Assembly (NCBI GenBank): GCA_007117945.1
Contig: SKTN01000085.1
Location: 1 to 9,087 of the forward strand
Direction of reading: 5' to 3'
Length of the DNA: 9,087 nt
From: Nitriliruptoraceae bacterium
GTDB taxonomy: Bacteria > Actinomycetota > Nitriliruptoria > Nitriliruptorales > Nitriliruptoraceae
Shown in pieces: positions 1 to 7,168 of the stretch (position 1 is its first letter; every line of letters starts with the position of its first letter). The notes beneath the pieces are model-generated. The model was not told the DNA's origin. It searched no databases and was given only the letters and a program-made list of their open reading frames with translations. The position numbers and the translations under genes are program-made.

Positions 1-1230
1 GACGTCGGGGATCAGGGTGAAGGGCAAGCCGCCCTCGACGGCCCCGCTGAGCTGCTCCGCCTGACGGTGGGCGGTGACGAACGCCTCGTAGCGCTCCTCG
101 GCTCCGGGGTAGTAGAAGCGGCGGGGCGTCGCCCGCCGCAGCGAGTCCCGCACGGCGTCGAGCAGGTCCCGACGCCGGGACCAGGCGCGGTGCTGGATGA
201 TGACGTCGCCGGCGATGCAGTTGAAGCCCGCGTTGTTGACCAGCATGGAGGCGATGTGGTCGCCCTGGAAGGCCAGGTCGGCGTCGGTCCACGGACCGGG
301 CACCACGATCACGGGGCTGACGTCCCCGAGCTCGGAGGTGATCGGCGCCTCGATGCGGGGGCGGCCCTCGGCACGCCGCCGCTCGGCCTCGTCCCCGGTC
401 CCGAAGACGATGGCGTCGTGGGTGCGGTCGGAGCCGGTGATGTGGATCGCGGCGATGTCGGGGTGCTCGGTGAGCAGGCGACCCACCTCGGCGCCACCGT
501 GGACGATGCGCAGCAGGTCCGCCTCGATCAGGGGCGCGAAGGCGACCGCGAGCTCGGGCCCGAGGTGGGCGTTGACCGGGTTCATCTTCAGGGCCACCAC
601 CCGGTCGAGGGCGAACAGCTGGTACAGCGCGTCCATCGGACCGATCGAGGACACGTTGCCCGCCCCGAGCACCACCGCGACCCCCGGCTCGCGGTCGTGG
701 TCGGACCGGTAGCTGCGCCCCATCCGCTCCCGGGCCTGGTCCAGGGTGACCCCGGTGGTGAGCCAGGCCTCGGCCCGCAGCCCGGCGTGCACCAGCCGGT
801 CCAGCCGGTCACCGGGGACCACGTCCACCACCACCCGCACCCCCTCGGTGCGCATCGCCGGGGGCTGCGGACGGCCCGTGGCCGCGATGTCGGTCAAGGT
901 GGCGTGCAGCAACTGCAGGTTGCGCAGCACGAAGTAGGGACCCGTACCCCAGTCCTCACCGCTGAGCTGGCTGCCGGGGGCGATGCCCTTGGCCTCGGCG
1001 GCGCTCGCGGCCCAACCGGCCGCGGCGGCGTGGGTGGTGACCCGGAGTCGGTCGAGCAGCGCCAGACGCTCGGGGATCGTGGTGGTGCACCAACCGGGGG
1101 CGCTGGCCCGCAGCGCGGCGACCGCGGCGTCCACCTCGGCGGCGGTGGCGTCACGCTCGGGGCTGCCGACCGTCACCGCGTGCGCCGTGGGGGGCCCGCC
1201 CGCGGACCCGGCCGGAACGGTTCGCCTCAC
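1..1230 (-). CDS. Aldehyde dehydrogenase superfamily protein (atypical, C-terminus outside window)
   Basis: The visible 410 codons translate without a stop up to the window edge. The NAD(P)-dependent aldehyde dehydrogenase / acyl-CoA reductase fold is recognised by GAGN (189-192, Asn in the place of the PWN oxyanion Asn), KMNP (215-218, the cofactor-binding Lys), ITGSD (264-268), ELGD with general-base Glu300, and NNAGFNC with catalytic Cys338. The order and spacing fit the family, except that about 12 extra residues lie between the GS motif and Glu300, and the GQ before the cysteine is GF. The protein is therefore probably active but belongs to a divergent branch; substrate and direction (aldehyde oxidation or acyl-CoA reduction) cannot be told. 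About 100-150 residues are probably missing. GTG at 1230 is chosen because GGGAGG precedes it by 8 nt; an in-frame GTG at 1239 overlaps that site. A 62-bp gap follows the exporter pair, so it may be last in their operon or have its own promoter. Confidence 0.85.
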   Translation of the reverse strand, partial: MRRTVPAGSAGGPPTAHAVTVGSPERDATAAEVDAAVAALRASAPGWCTTTIPERLALLDRLRVTTHAAAAGWAASAAEAKGIAPGSQLSGEDWGTGPYFVLRNLQLLHATLTDIAATGRPQPPAMRTEGVRVVVDVVPGDRLDRLVHAGLRAEAWLTTGVTLDQARERMGRSYRSDHDREPGVAVVLGAGNVSSIGPMDALYQLFALDRVVALKMNPVNAHLGPELAVAFAPLIEADLLRIVHGGAEVGRLLTEHPDIAAIHITGSDRTHDAIVFGTGDEAERRRAEGRPRIEAPITSELGDVSPVIVVPGPWTDADLAFQGDHIASMLVNNAGFNCIAGDVIIQHRAWSRRRDLLDAVRDSLRRATPRRFYYPGAEERYEAFVTAHRQAEQLSGAVEGGLPFTLIPDV

Positions 1231-1238
1231 GGTCTCCA

Positions 1239-1244
1239 CCTCCC
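1239..1244 (-). promoter_or_regulatory. Ribosome binding site of the aldehyde dehydrogenase gene
   Basis: The minus strand reads GGGAGG here, 8 nt before the GTG at 1230. It is the clearest Shine-Dalgarno sequence in the window and decides the start in favour of 1230 over the GTG at 1239, which would lie inside the site. Confidence 0.7.
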
Positions 1245-1256
1245 GTTGCTCACCAC

Positions 1257-1262
1257 AGCGTA
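1257..1262 (-). promoter_or_regulatory. Possible -10 element (TACGCT) in the 62-bp gap before the aldehyde dehydrogenase
   Basis: TACGCT fits the TAnnnT pattern of actinobacterial -10 elements and would give a leader of about 20 nt that includes the GGGAGG site. No convincing -35 hexamer is found 16-18 bp upstream (CCAGTC at 17 bp). It is a weak candidate: such hexamers are common by chance, and read-through from the exporter genes would serve as well. The rest of the gap (1231-1292) shows no terminator-like hairpin with a T-tract. Confidence 0.2.
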
Positions 1263-1292
1263 GGCCGGTGGGTCTGCCGGACTGGCACCCGC

Positions 1293-3116
1293 TCAGCCGG
1301 CGGAGCCCACCCCACGGGTCCAGCTGGCGTGGAGGCGGCCATACACGCCGCCCTCGGCGACCAGATCCCGGTGGTGGCCACGCTGGACCAGCACGCCCTG
1401 GTCGAAGACCAGCACCTCGTCGGCCGCCTCGGCGGTGGACAGCCGGTGGGCGATGGTCACCGTGGTGCGTCCCGAGGTCAGCCCGACCAGGGCACGCTGG
1501 GTGCGCACCTCCGTGGCCGGATCGACCGCCGAGGTGGCCTCGTCGAGCACCAGCAGGTCGGGGTTGGCCACGTAGGCCCGGGCCAGGGCCACCAGTTGCC
1601 GCTCGCCGGCCGACAGCGACCCGCCCCGCTCGCCCACGCGGGTGTCGAGGTGGTCGGGTAGCTCGGCGACCCAGTCCTCGAGGCCGAGCTCCAGCATCGC
1701 CAGGGAGAGGTCCTCCTCGGTCAGCCCCTCACGGCCCATCGCCACGTTCTGCGCGATGGTGCCGTCGAACAGCGCACCGTCCTGGGGCACCATCACGACC
1801 CGTCGCCGCAGGGAGTCGAACCGGACCTCGTCCACGGGCACCCCGCCGAGGAGCACCCGGCCCTCGAGGGGATCCATCAGCCGGGTCAGCAGCTTGGCGA
1901 AGGTGGTCTTGCCCGACCCCGTCTCCCCCACCACGGCCACCCGGGTGCGCGGCGCGATCGTGGCCTCGACCCGGTCGAGCACCACCGGTCCCGTGGCGGC
2001 ACGCGCGGGCTCTCCCGGGCGGGGGTAGCGGAAGGACACGCCGTCGAAGCGGATGCCGAGCGCTCCCTCGGGCAGGTCGCGACCGTCCTCGCCGGGGTCG
2101 GCGACGTCGGGCTCCATGTCGAGCACGTCGAGTACCCGGCGCCACCCCGCCACGGCGGTCTGGCCCTCGTTGATCACCTCGGCGGCGATCAGGACGGGGT
2201 CGATGAACAGGGTGATCAGGAACAGGAAGGCCAGCACCGTGCCCACGGTCACCTGGTCGTCCACCCCGAGCAGGACCCCTCCCACCACCGCGGCCGCCGT
2301 GGCCAGCGCCCCGAACACCTCGCCGGTCCCCGAGAACAGCGAGGAGTAGCTGCCCGCCCGCACGGCGGCGTGGCGGTGCGCCTCGATGGCATCGTCGAGG
2401 CGGTCCTGGGTGCGCCCCTCGATGCCGTAGGCGCGGACCACGGGGGCACCCACCACGGTCTCGGCCAGGACCCCGAGCATCGCGCCCACCCGCTCACGCA
2501 CGAGCATGTAGGCCACGGTCAGGCGGCGTTGGAACCAGCGTGCGCCCACCACGAAGGGGAGGAACACCACCAGCACGATCAGGGTGAGGCGCCAGGAGTA
2601 GAGGAACATCACCAGGGTCGCGACGGTGAGCTGCCCCGTCGCGGTGATCAGGTTCAACCCGGCCCACTGCATGAACCGGCTGATCTCGTCGATGTCCGAG
2701 GTGACCCGCGACACCAGCGAACCGCGCTGCTGGGTGGCCTGGTGCAGCATCGACAGGTCGTGGATGTGGCGGAAGGCCCGCACGCGCAGGCTGGACAGCG
2801 CGGTCTCCACCACCGCCGCCAGCCGGTAGTTCATCGCCCCGCTGGCCAGCGCCGTGATCAGCACCGCAACCCCGGCGGCGGCGACCACCACGACCACCGC
2901 CGAGAGGTCCAGCCCCGTGCCACCCTCGAGGCCGTCGTCGATGGTGCGCTGCACGGCGACGGGCACGATGGCCCGCCCCGCCGTGGCCAGGAGGGCGAGC
3001 AGCGCGGTCACGGTCAGACCGACCCGCAGCTCCGGGGAGAGCGCCAGCCCACGCCGCAGGGTGTGCCAGGCGCCGTCGGGGCTCGGCGGTGTGGTCGTGG
3101 TGGTCGCCGCGGTCAT
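1293..3116 (-). CDS. ABC exporter half-transporter, subunit with the consensus Walker B Glu and switch His
   Basis: This 607-residue protein has the length and order of a half-size exporter (MsbA/MDR type, type IV fold): six membrane segments in about 31-312, then one ATPase domain (about 353-600). Visible ATPase motifs are A-loop Tyr364, Walker A GETGSGKTT (397-405), Q-loop Gln445, signature LSAGERQ (501-507), Walker B LLVLDE with catalytic Glu526, D-loop SAVD (529-532) and switch His557. The signature has Ala-Gly-Glu where LSGGQ is usual. It very likely pairs with the upstream half-transporter as a heterodimer in the cytoplasmic membrane and drives ATP-dependent export; the substrate (lipid, peptide or drug) cannot be read from sequence. 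The ATG at 3116 overlaps the partner's TGA as ATGA, which implies translational coupling and balanced synthesis; the local SD is weak (GGGG stretch). The N-terminus has a run of five Thr. The reading frame stays open upstream of the ATG, but that part is antisense-like filler. Confidence 0.93.
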   Translation of the reverse strand: MTAATTTTTPPSPDGAWHTLRRGLALSPELRVGLTVTALLALLATAGRAIVPVAVQRTIDDGLEGGTGLDLSAVVVVVAAAGVAVLITALASGAMNYRLAAVVETALSSLRVRAFRHIHDLSMLHQATQQRGSLVSRVTSDIDEISRFMQWAGLNLITATGQLTVATLVMFLYSWRLTLIVLVVFLPFVVGARWFQRRLTVAYMLVRERVGAMLGVLAETVVGAPVVRAYGIEGRTQDRLDDAIEAHRHAAVRAGSYSSLFSGTGEVFGALATAAAVVGGVLLGVDDQVTVGTVLAFLFLITLFIDPVLIAAEVINEGQTAVAGWRRVLDVLDMEPDVADPGEDGRDLPEGALGIRFDGVSFRYPRPGEPARAATGPVVLDRVEATIAPRTRVAVVGETGSGKTTFAKLLTRLMDPLEGRVLLGGVPVDEVRFDSLRRRVVMVPQDGALFDGTIAQNVAMGREGLTEEDLSLAMLELGLEDWVAELPDHLDTRVGERGGSLSAGERQLVALARAYVANPDLLVLDEATSAVDPATEVRTQRALVGLTSGRTTVTIAHRLSTAEAADEVLVFDQGVLVQRGHHRDLVAEGGVYGRLHASWTRGVGSAG

Positions 3117-5080
3117 GGCTGGCCCCCGTGGGGCCCGCCGGCGGGCGGCTGCGCGGCCCCGCGCTCCCGGGCGTCCTCGGCGTAGGCGGTGACCAGGTGG
3201 CGGTAGGCGGGTTCCTCGGTGAGCAGCTGCGCGTGGGTGCCGCGTGCCCGGATGCCGCCCTCGGCGAGGAACACCACCTCGTCGGCCAGGGCGATCGAGC
3301 CCTGGCGGTAGGCGACGACCACCACCGTGGCGGGCAGCTGCGCCGCAGCCAGCCCCCGCAGGATGTCGGACTCCACCGCAGGATCCACCGCCGAGGTGGC
3401 GTCGTCGAGGACCAGCAGGCGCGGGCGGCGCACCAGGGCGCGGGCCAGGGCGATGCGCTGGCGCTGGCCCCCCGACAGGGTCGCGCCCCGCTCGCCGACG
3501 GGGGTGTCGTAGCCGTGCTCCAGGGCCCGGATGAACCCGTCGGCCTGGGCGAGCCGGGCGGCCTCGTGGACCTGCTCCTCGGGGATGTCGGCACCCAGGG
3601 TGATGTTGTCGCGCACCGTGTCGTCGAACAGGAAGGCCTCCTGGAACACGATCGCCACGTGCTCGGCCAGCTGATCGCGCGCCAGGTCGGGGAGCTCGCG
3701 GCCGTCGAAGGTCACCCGCCCGGCATCGGGGTCGTAGAGGCGCACCAGCAGCGAGGCGATCGTGGACTTGCCCGACCCCGTCGCCCCCACCAGGGCGACG
3801 GTGCGCCCCGGTGCGACGTCGAAGGTCACCGAGCGCACGCCGCGGCGGCGGTCGGCGTCGACCCCGCCCGGTGGTGCGGAGGGGTCGACGGGCCCCACGG
3901 GGGCGGCAGGGGTGGTCGTCGGTGTCAGGGGGCCGGAGAGGTGCTCGCGCTCGGAGCTCGGGTGGTGGAAGCCCACCGCCTCCATGGCGGTGGGCGCACC
4001 GCCCTGGCCGTCGCCCGGCGCATGGCCGTAGACCATGCGGTCGGTGGCCGCCAGCACCCGCGAGACCCGGTCCCAGCCCACCACGGCCCGGGGAAGCTCG
4101 CCCAGCAGCCACCCGAACACCCGCATCGGCAGGGCCACCAGCCGGAACAGGTAGGCGAACTGGACCAGGTCCCCGGGGGTCAGGGCGCCGTCACGGACCC
4201 GGTAGGCGCCCACCAGCAGCACCAGCAGGATCCCGACGTTGGGCAGGGCTTCGATCACGGGGTCGAAGAAGGCCCTGAGCCGCCCGACGCGGATCATCTT
4301 GTCACGCAGGTCCTCGGCGGTGGCCCGGAAACGGGCCTCCTCGGCGCCCTCACGCCCGAGCGTCTTGACCACCAGCGCAGCGTCGAAGGACTCGTGTGCG
4401 ACCTCGGACACCTCGGCGCGGGCCTGCTGGGCCACCGTCGCCGCCGAGCGCATACGTCGCTGGTAGAACCAGTTCGCGAAGGCCAGCAGGGGGCCCACCG
4501 CGAAGCCGATCGCCGCCAGGGCCGGATCGGTGACGATCAACAGGCCCGCGGTGAGCACCAGCAGCAGGCTCGCCCCGATCGCCATCGGCAGGGGTGCAGC
4601 CACGAAGAACGCGGACTCCACGTCCGCGTTGGCGTTGGACAGCAGCTCGCCCGTGGGGTGTCGTCGGTGCCACGCGACGGGTAGGTCCAGGTAGCGCCGG
4701 GTCACCCGTCGGCGGTAGGTGGACTGCAGGCGGAACTGCGCGTGGTAGGCACCGAGCCGGCGGGCGACCACGCCGATCGCCTTGAGCAGCGCCACGGCGA
4801 GGATCACCGCCACGGCGAGGGCGACCAGACCCCGTTCCACCTCGCCGGCCGCGAAGGTGGGGATCAGCACCTCGTCGGTGACCCAGCCCAGCACCAGGGA
4901 GGACAGCACCATCATCACGGCGTAGAGCACCGAGCCGCCGATGCCCACGGCGAAGGGCCGTGGCGCGGAGCGCAGGGCGACGCCGATCACGGCCATGCCA
5001 CGGCGGAGCAGCCCGTCGTCGGACGGGTCCCGGGGGGTGGGGCGGGCGGTGGTGGTCACCACGCCGAGGGTAGCTCCCAC
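3113..5080 (-). CDS. ABC exporter half-transporter, subunit with degenerate ATPase residues
   Basis: This 655-residue protein has six membrane segments in about 43-326 and an ATPase domain from about 365. Walker A GATGSGKST (432-440), Q-loop Gln480, a perfect LSGGQ (535-539) and D-loop SAVD (563-566) are intact. However, the Walker B motif is LLVLDD with Asp560 in place of the catalytic Glu, the switch His is Tyr591 (VAYRQ), and the A-loop aromatic is His373 (VGFHHP). Such changes mark the degenerate-site partner of heterodimeric exporters such as TM287/288, TmrAB or BmrCD (established for those families), so it should work with the downstream gene, which it overlaps by 4 nt. A Pro/Thr-rich insertion of about 34 residues (about 377-412) separates the A-loop strand from Walker A. 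The start is uncertain: GTG 5080 has no good SD and sits one base from a hairpin, whereas GTG 5062 has GGGAG 11 nt before it; GTG 5059 is also possible. Confidence 0.93.
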   Translation of the reverse strand: MGATLGVVTTTARPTPRDPSDDGLLRRGMAVIGVALRSAPRPFAVGIGGSVLYAVMMVLSSLVLGWVTDEVLIPTFAAGEVERGLVALAVAVILAVALLKAIGVVARRLGAYHAQFRLQSTYRRRVTRRYLDLPVAWHRRHPTGELLSNANADVESAFFVAAPLPMAIGASLLLVLTAGLLIVTDPALAAIGFAVGPLLAFANWFYQRRMRSAATVAQQARAEVSEVAHESFDAALVVKTLGREGAEEARFRATAEDLRDKMIRVGRLRAFFDPVIEALPNVGILLVLLVGAYRVRDGALTPGDLVQFAYLFRLVALPMRVFGWLLGELPRAVVGWDRVSRVLAATDRMVYGHAPGDGQGGAPTAMEAVGFHHPSSEREHLSGPLTPTTTPAAPVGPVDPSAPPGGVDADRRRGVRSVTFDVAPGRTVALVGATGSGKSTIASLLVRLYDPDAGRVTFDGRELPDLARDQLAEHVAIVFQEAFLFDDTVRDNITLGADIPEEQVHEAARLAQADGFIRALEHGYDTPVGERGATLSGGQRQRIALARALVRRPRLLVLDDATSAVDPAVESDILRGLAAAQLPATVVVVAYRQGSIALADEVVFLAEGGIRARGTHAQLLTEEPAYRHLVTAYAEDARERGAAQPPAGGPHGGQP

Positions 5081-5081
5081 G

Positions 5082-5112
5082 CGGAGGTGTCTCGACGTCG
5101 AGAGGGTCTCCG
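5082..5112 (-). promoter_or_regulatory. Nested inverted repeat between the GGDEF gene and the exporter pair
   Basis: A perfect 14-bp palindrome (TCTCGACGTCGAGA, 5090-5103) is flanked by a second pair of arms, CGGAG (5082-5086) and CTCCG (5108-5112), with 3- and 4-base internal loops. As RNA it folds to two 5-bp stems with an ACGU loop, and its last base is one nucleotide from the GTG at 5080. A further palindrome, GCGGCGCCGC (5113-5122), abuts it and touches the preceding stop codon. There is no T-tract, so it is not a standard intrinsic terminator. It could be a DNA operator, a translation-limiting hairpin, or an RNA processing/stability element. The repeat is seen directly; any role is inference. 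Confidence 0.45.
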
Positions 5113-5122
5113 GCGGCGCCGC

Positions 5123-7168
5123 TCACCGCTGCGCGAGGGCGTAGCCATCTCCCCCGGCACGCTTGACCCCGTACATGGCCGCATCGGCGGCCTGGAGCAG
5201 GGCGTCGGGGGTGGCGCCGTGCTCGGGGCTGACCGCGACCCCGAGGCTGGCCCCGATCGCCACGTCCCCCACCTCCGCGATCCGCAGGGGCTCGGCCAGG
5301 GCCGCGACCAGCGCGGCGGCGCTGCGGTTGACGTCCTCGGGCGTCGCCAGCCCGCGGAGCAGGACCACGAACTCGTCGCCGGACACCCGGGCGATGGTGT
5401 CGGACTCGCGCACGACCGCGCGCAACCGGTCCGCCACCGCGGCCAGGGTCCGGTCCCCGGCGGCGTGGCCTTCACGGTCGTTGACCGCCTTGAACCCGTC
5501 GAGGTCGAGGAAGCACACCGCCACCAGGCGGCCGGTCCGCCGGTGGTCGGCGAGGGCACGCTCGAGCCGGTCGTGCAGGAGCTCACGGCCCGGTAGGCCC
5601 GTCAGCCGGTCATGGGTCGCGGCGTGGAGCGCCGCGGACAGCAGCCGCCGGCGGGCGATGGCGACGGCGGCCTGGTCGGCCACACCCAGCAGGGCGTCCA
5701 GGGCGATGCCGGCATCCCGGGCCATGCTGGCCACCACCACGCCCAGCAGTTGCCCGTCGTCGCGCAGGGGCACCGCCGTGGCACGGGTGGAGCCGAACCG
5801 TGCCAGCACCTCGTCGAGGTAGGGGTCGGCCCGCCCCTGCACCAGCTCCACGGGGCCGGGACGCTCCAGCATCTCGGTGAGCACGGGCGTGGCCCCCAGG
5901 GGGATCTGCAGCTCCAGCCGGGCGGCGGTGTCCTGGCCGAAGCCCACCGCCGCCAGGGTCCGCAGCACCCGCGCGTCGGCATCCCACGCGAACACCGAGG
6001 CCCGCTGCGCCCCCGTGACCGTCGGTACGACCTCGGCGATCGCCTCCGCGATGGCCTCCTCGCTCTGCAGCCCGGCCAGGGTCCTGGCCAGCTGGAGGAG
6101 CGCGTGGGTCACCGCGGCGCTACGCCGCTCCGCGGCCAGGGAGCTCGCCGCCTCGACGGCGGCGGCCACCAGGCCGGCATAGGCATCCAGGTGGTCCTGC
6201 TCCGTGGGCAGGAAGCCGCTGCCCGCGGGGAGGAAGGCCGCCAGCGCGCCGTAGCGCCGGCGGGCGGTGGCCACGGGTGCCACGATGGTGTCGTGCTCGG
6301 TGGTGTCCACCGCGGCACGCTCGAGGAGGCTGTGGCCGTGCCGCCGGACCAGCTCCGGGGTGAGCCCGTCACCGATCAGCCGCTCGTCGCCGTCCTCCAG
6401 CCGCAGCGCGAGGAGGTGGTGCTGGGCCCGCACGGCGGTGCTGGCGCGCGCCGCCACCCGCTCGAGGACCCGGTCGAGGTCCTCGGCACCCAGGGTGTCG
6501 AGCACCGCCTGCTCGAGCTCGGTGACCTGGTCGCGCAGCGCCTCGGTGACGGTGGTGCGCGCCTGGCGTCGGGAGCGCGGCGCAAGCCGCCGCAACGCCG
6601 GCCACCGCAGGGTGTAGATGCACTCGTTGGCGCCCTCCACCTGGCAGGTGCGGTGCTCCACCCGTACCGGGGGCAACCCGAAGAGCACCGTGACCTGGGA
6701 GAGCAACCCCCGGTTGTAGTCGCAGTCGAAACGGCTGGGCGCGTGCTCGCCGTGGAGGCGGTAGCCCACGGTGCCGCGCCGCGGGGAGGTCTCGATCGTG
6801 CGCATCGTCGCGCTGGTGGAGAACTTCACGTTCGCGCGGGCGATGCTCCTGAGCACCTGCTGCGGGGAGCCGAGGGCGCCGATCACCATGCGTTGGGACC
6901 GTCCGAGCTGCGCCTCGAGGACGTAGGCACCGATGTGCCGGGCCACCTGCGGGTCTCCCGTCAACCGGGAGGCGGCCTCGAAGAGCGCGATCTTCTGCGC
7001 GTAGGAGGACCAGGTGCCCTCGTCCTCGAGCACGTCGGCGGGGCGCTGCTCGCCGGCAGCGGCCAGCAGCTCGTCGACAGCGGCGCCGCCGAGCTGATCG
7101 CGGACGTAGGCCACGATCAGCCGGGTGGTGATCCCCGCTGTCTCCCGCGACTCATCCCCTGCGTTCAC
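5123..7168 (-). CDS. Diguanylate cyclase with V4R-like sensor, two GAF domains and GGDEF
   Basis: This 681-residue protein is predicted to make c-di-GMP from two GTP. It has no EAL or HD-GYP domain, no signal peptide and no membrane segments, so it should be a soluble cytoplasmic cyclase. Residues about 10-190 resemble a V4R (4-vinyl reductase) ligand-binding domain, ending in the typical CQVEGANEC pattern (175-183). Two GAF domains follow (about 220-345 and 366-508). The GGDEF domain (about 510-680) looks active: HDRLTGLPGREL (519-530), DLDGFKAVND (555-564), GHAAGD (567-572) and SGDEF (596-600), a tolerated variant of GGDEF. RESD (587-590), five residues before SGDEF, matches the RxxD inhibitory site, implying product feedback. 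The GTG at 7168 is the first possible start, since an in-frame TGA lies three codons upstream; it overlaps the ribonuclease stop as GTGA. What the V4R-like domain binds is unknown; that assignment is less sure than GAF and GGDEF. Confidence 0.92.
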   Translation of the reverse strand: MNAGDESRETAGITTRLIVAYVRDQLGGAAVDELLAAAGEQRPADVLEDEGTWSSYAQKIALFEAASRLTGDPQVARHIGAYVLEAQLGRSQRMVIGALGSPQQVLRSIARANVKFSTSATMRTIETSPRRGTVGYRLHGEHAPSRFDCDYNRGLLSQVTVLFGLPPVRVEHRTCQVEGANECIYTLRWPALRRLAPRSRRQARTTVTEALRDQVTELEQAVLDTLGAEDLDRVLERVAARASTAVRAQHHLLALRLEDGDERLIGDGLTPELVRRHGHSLLERAAVDTTEHDTIVAPVATARRRYGALAAFLPAGSGFLPTEQDHLDAYAGLVAAAVEAASSLAAERRSAAVTHALLQLARTLAGLQSEEAIAEAIAEVVPTVTGAQRASVFAWDADARVLRTLAAVGFGQDTAARLELQIPLGATPVLTEMLERPGPVELVQGRADPYLDEVLARFGSTRATAVPLRDDGQLLGVVVASMARDAGIALDALLGVADQAAVAIARRRLLSAALHAATHDRLTGLPGRELLHDRLERALADHRRTGRLVAVCFLDLDGFKAVNDREGHAAGDRTLAAVADRLRAVVRESDTIARVSGDEFVVLLRGLATPEDVNRSAAALVAALAEPLRIAEVGDVAIGASLGVAVSPEHGATPDALLQAADAAMYGVKRAGGDGYALAQR

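Noticed and set aside
67..1263. Plus-strand open frame of 398 codons
   Set aside because: Low-complexity Gly/Arg/Val/His-rich product with no motif, lying opposite the aldehyde dehydrogenase whose catalytic motifs are all present. It is an antisense shadow typical of high GC.
3117..4112. Possible 332-residue N-terminal extension of the second exporter subunit
   Set aside because: The frame is open upstream of ATG 3116, but its product is Gly/Arg/Pro filler overlapping the ATPase domain of the other subunit; the ATGA junction and the normal half-transporter length support 3116.
3089..4684. Plus-strand open frame of 531 codons opposite the first exporter gene
   Set aside because: Composition is His/Gln/Gly/Arg-rich without domains, and the minus strand holds a complete ABC exporter.
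5082..5112. Inverted repeat as an intrinsic terminator between GGDEF and exporter genes
   Set aside because: No T-rich tract follows on the transcribed strand and the repeat reaches the next start codon, so it was kept only as a possible regulatory element.
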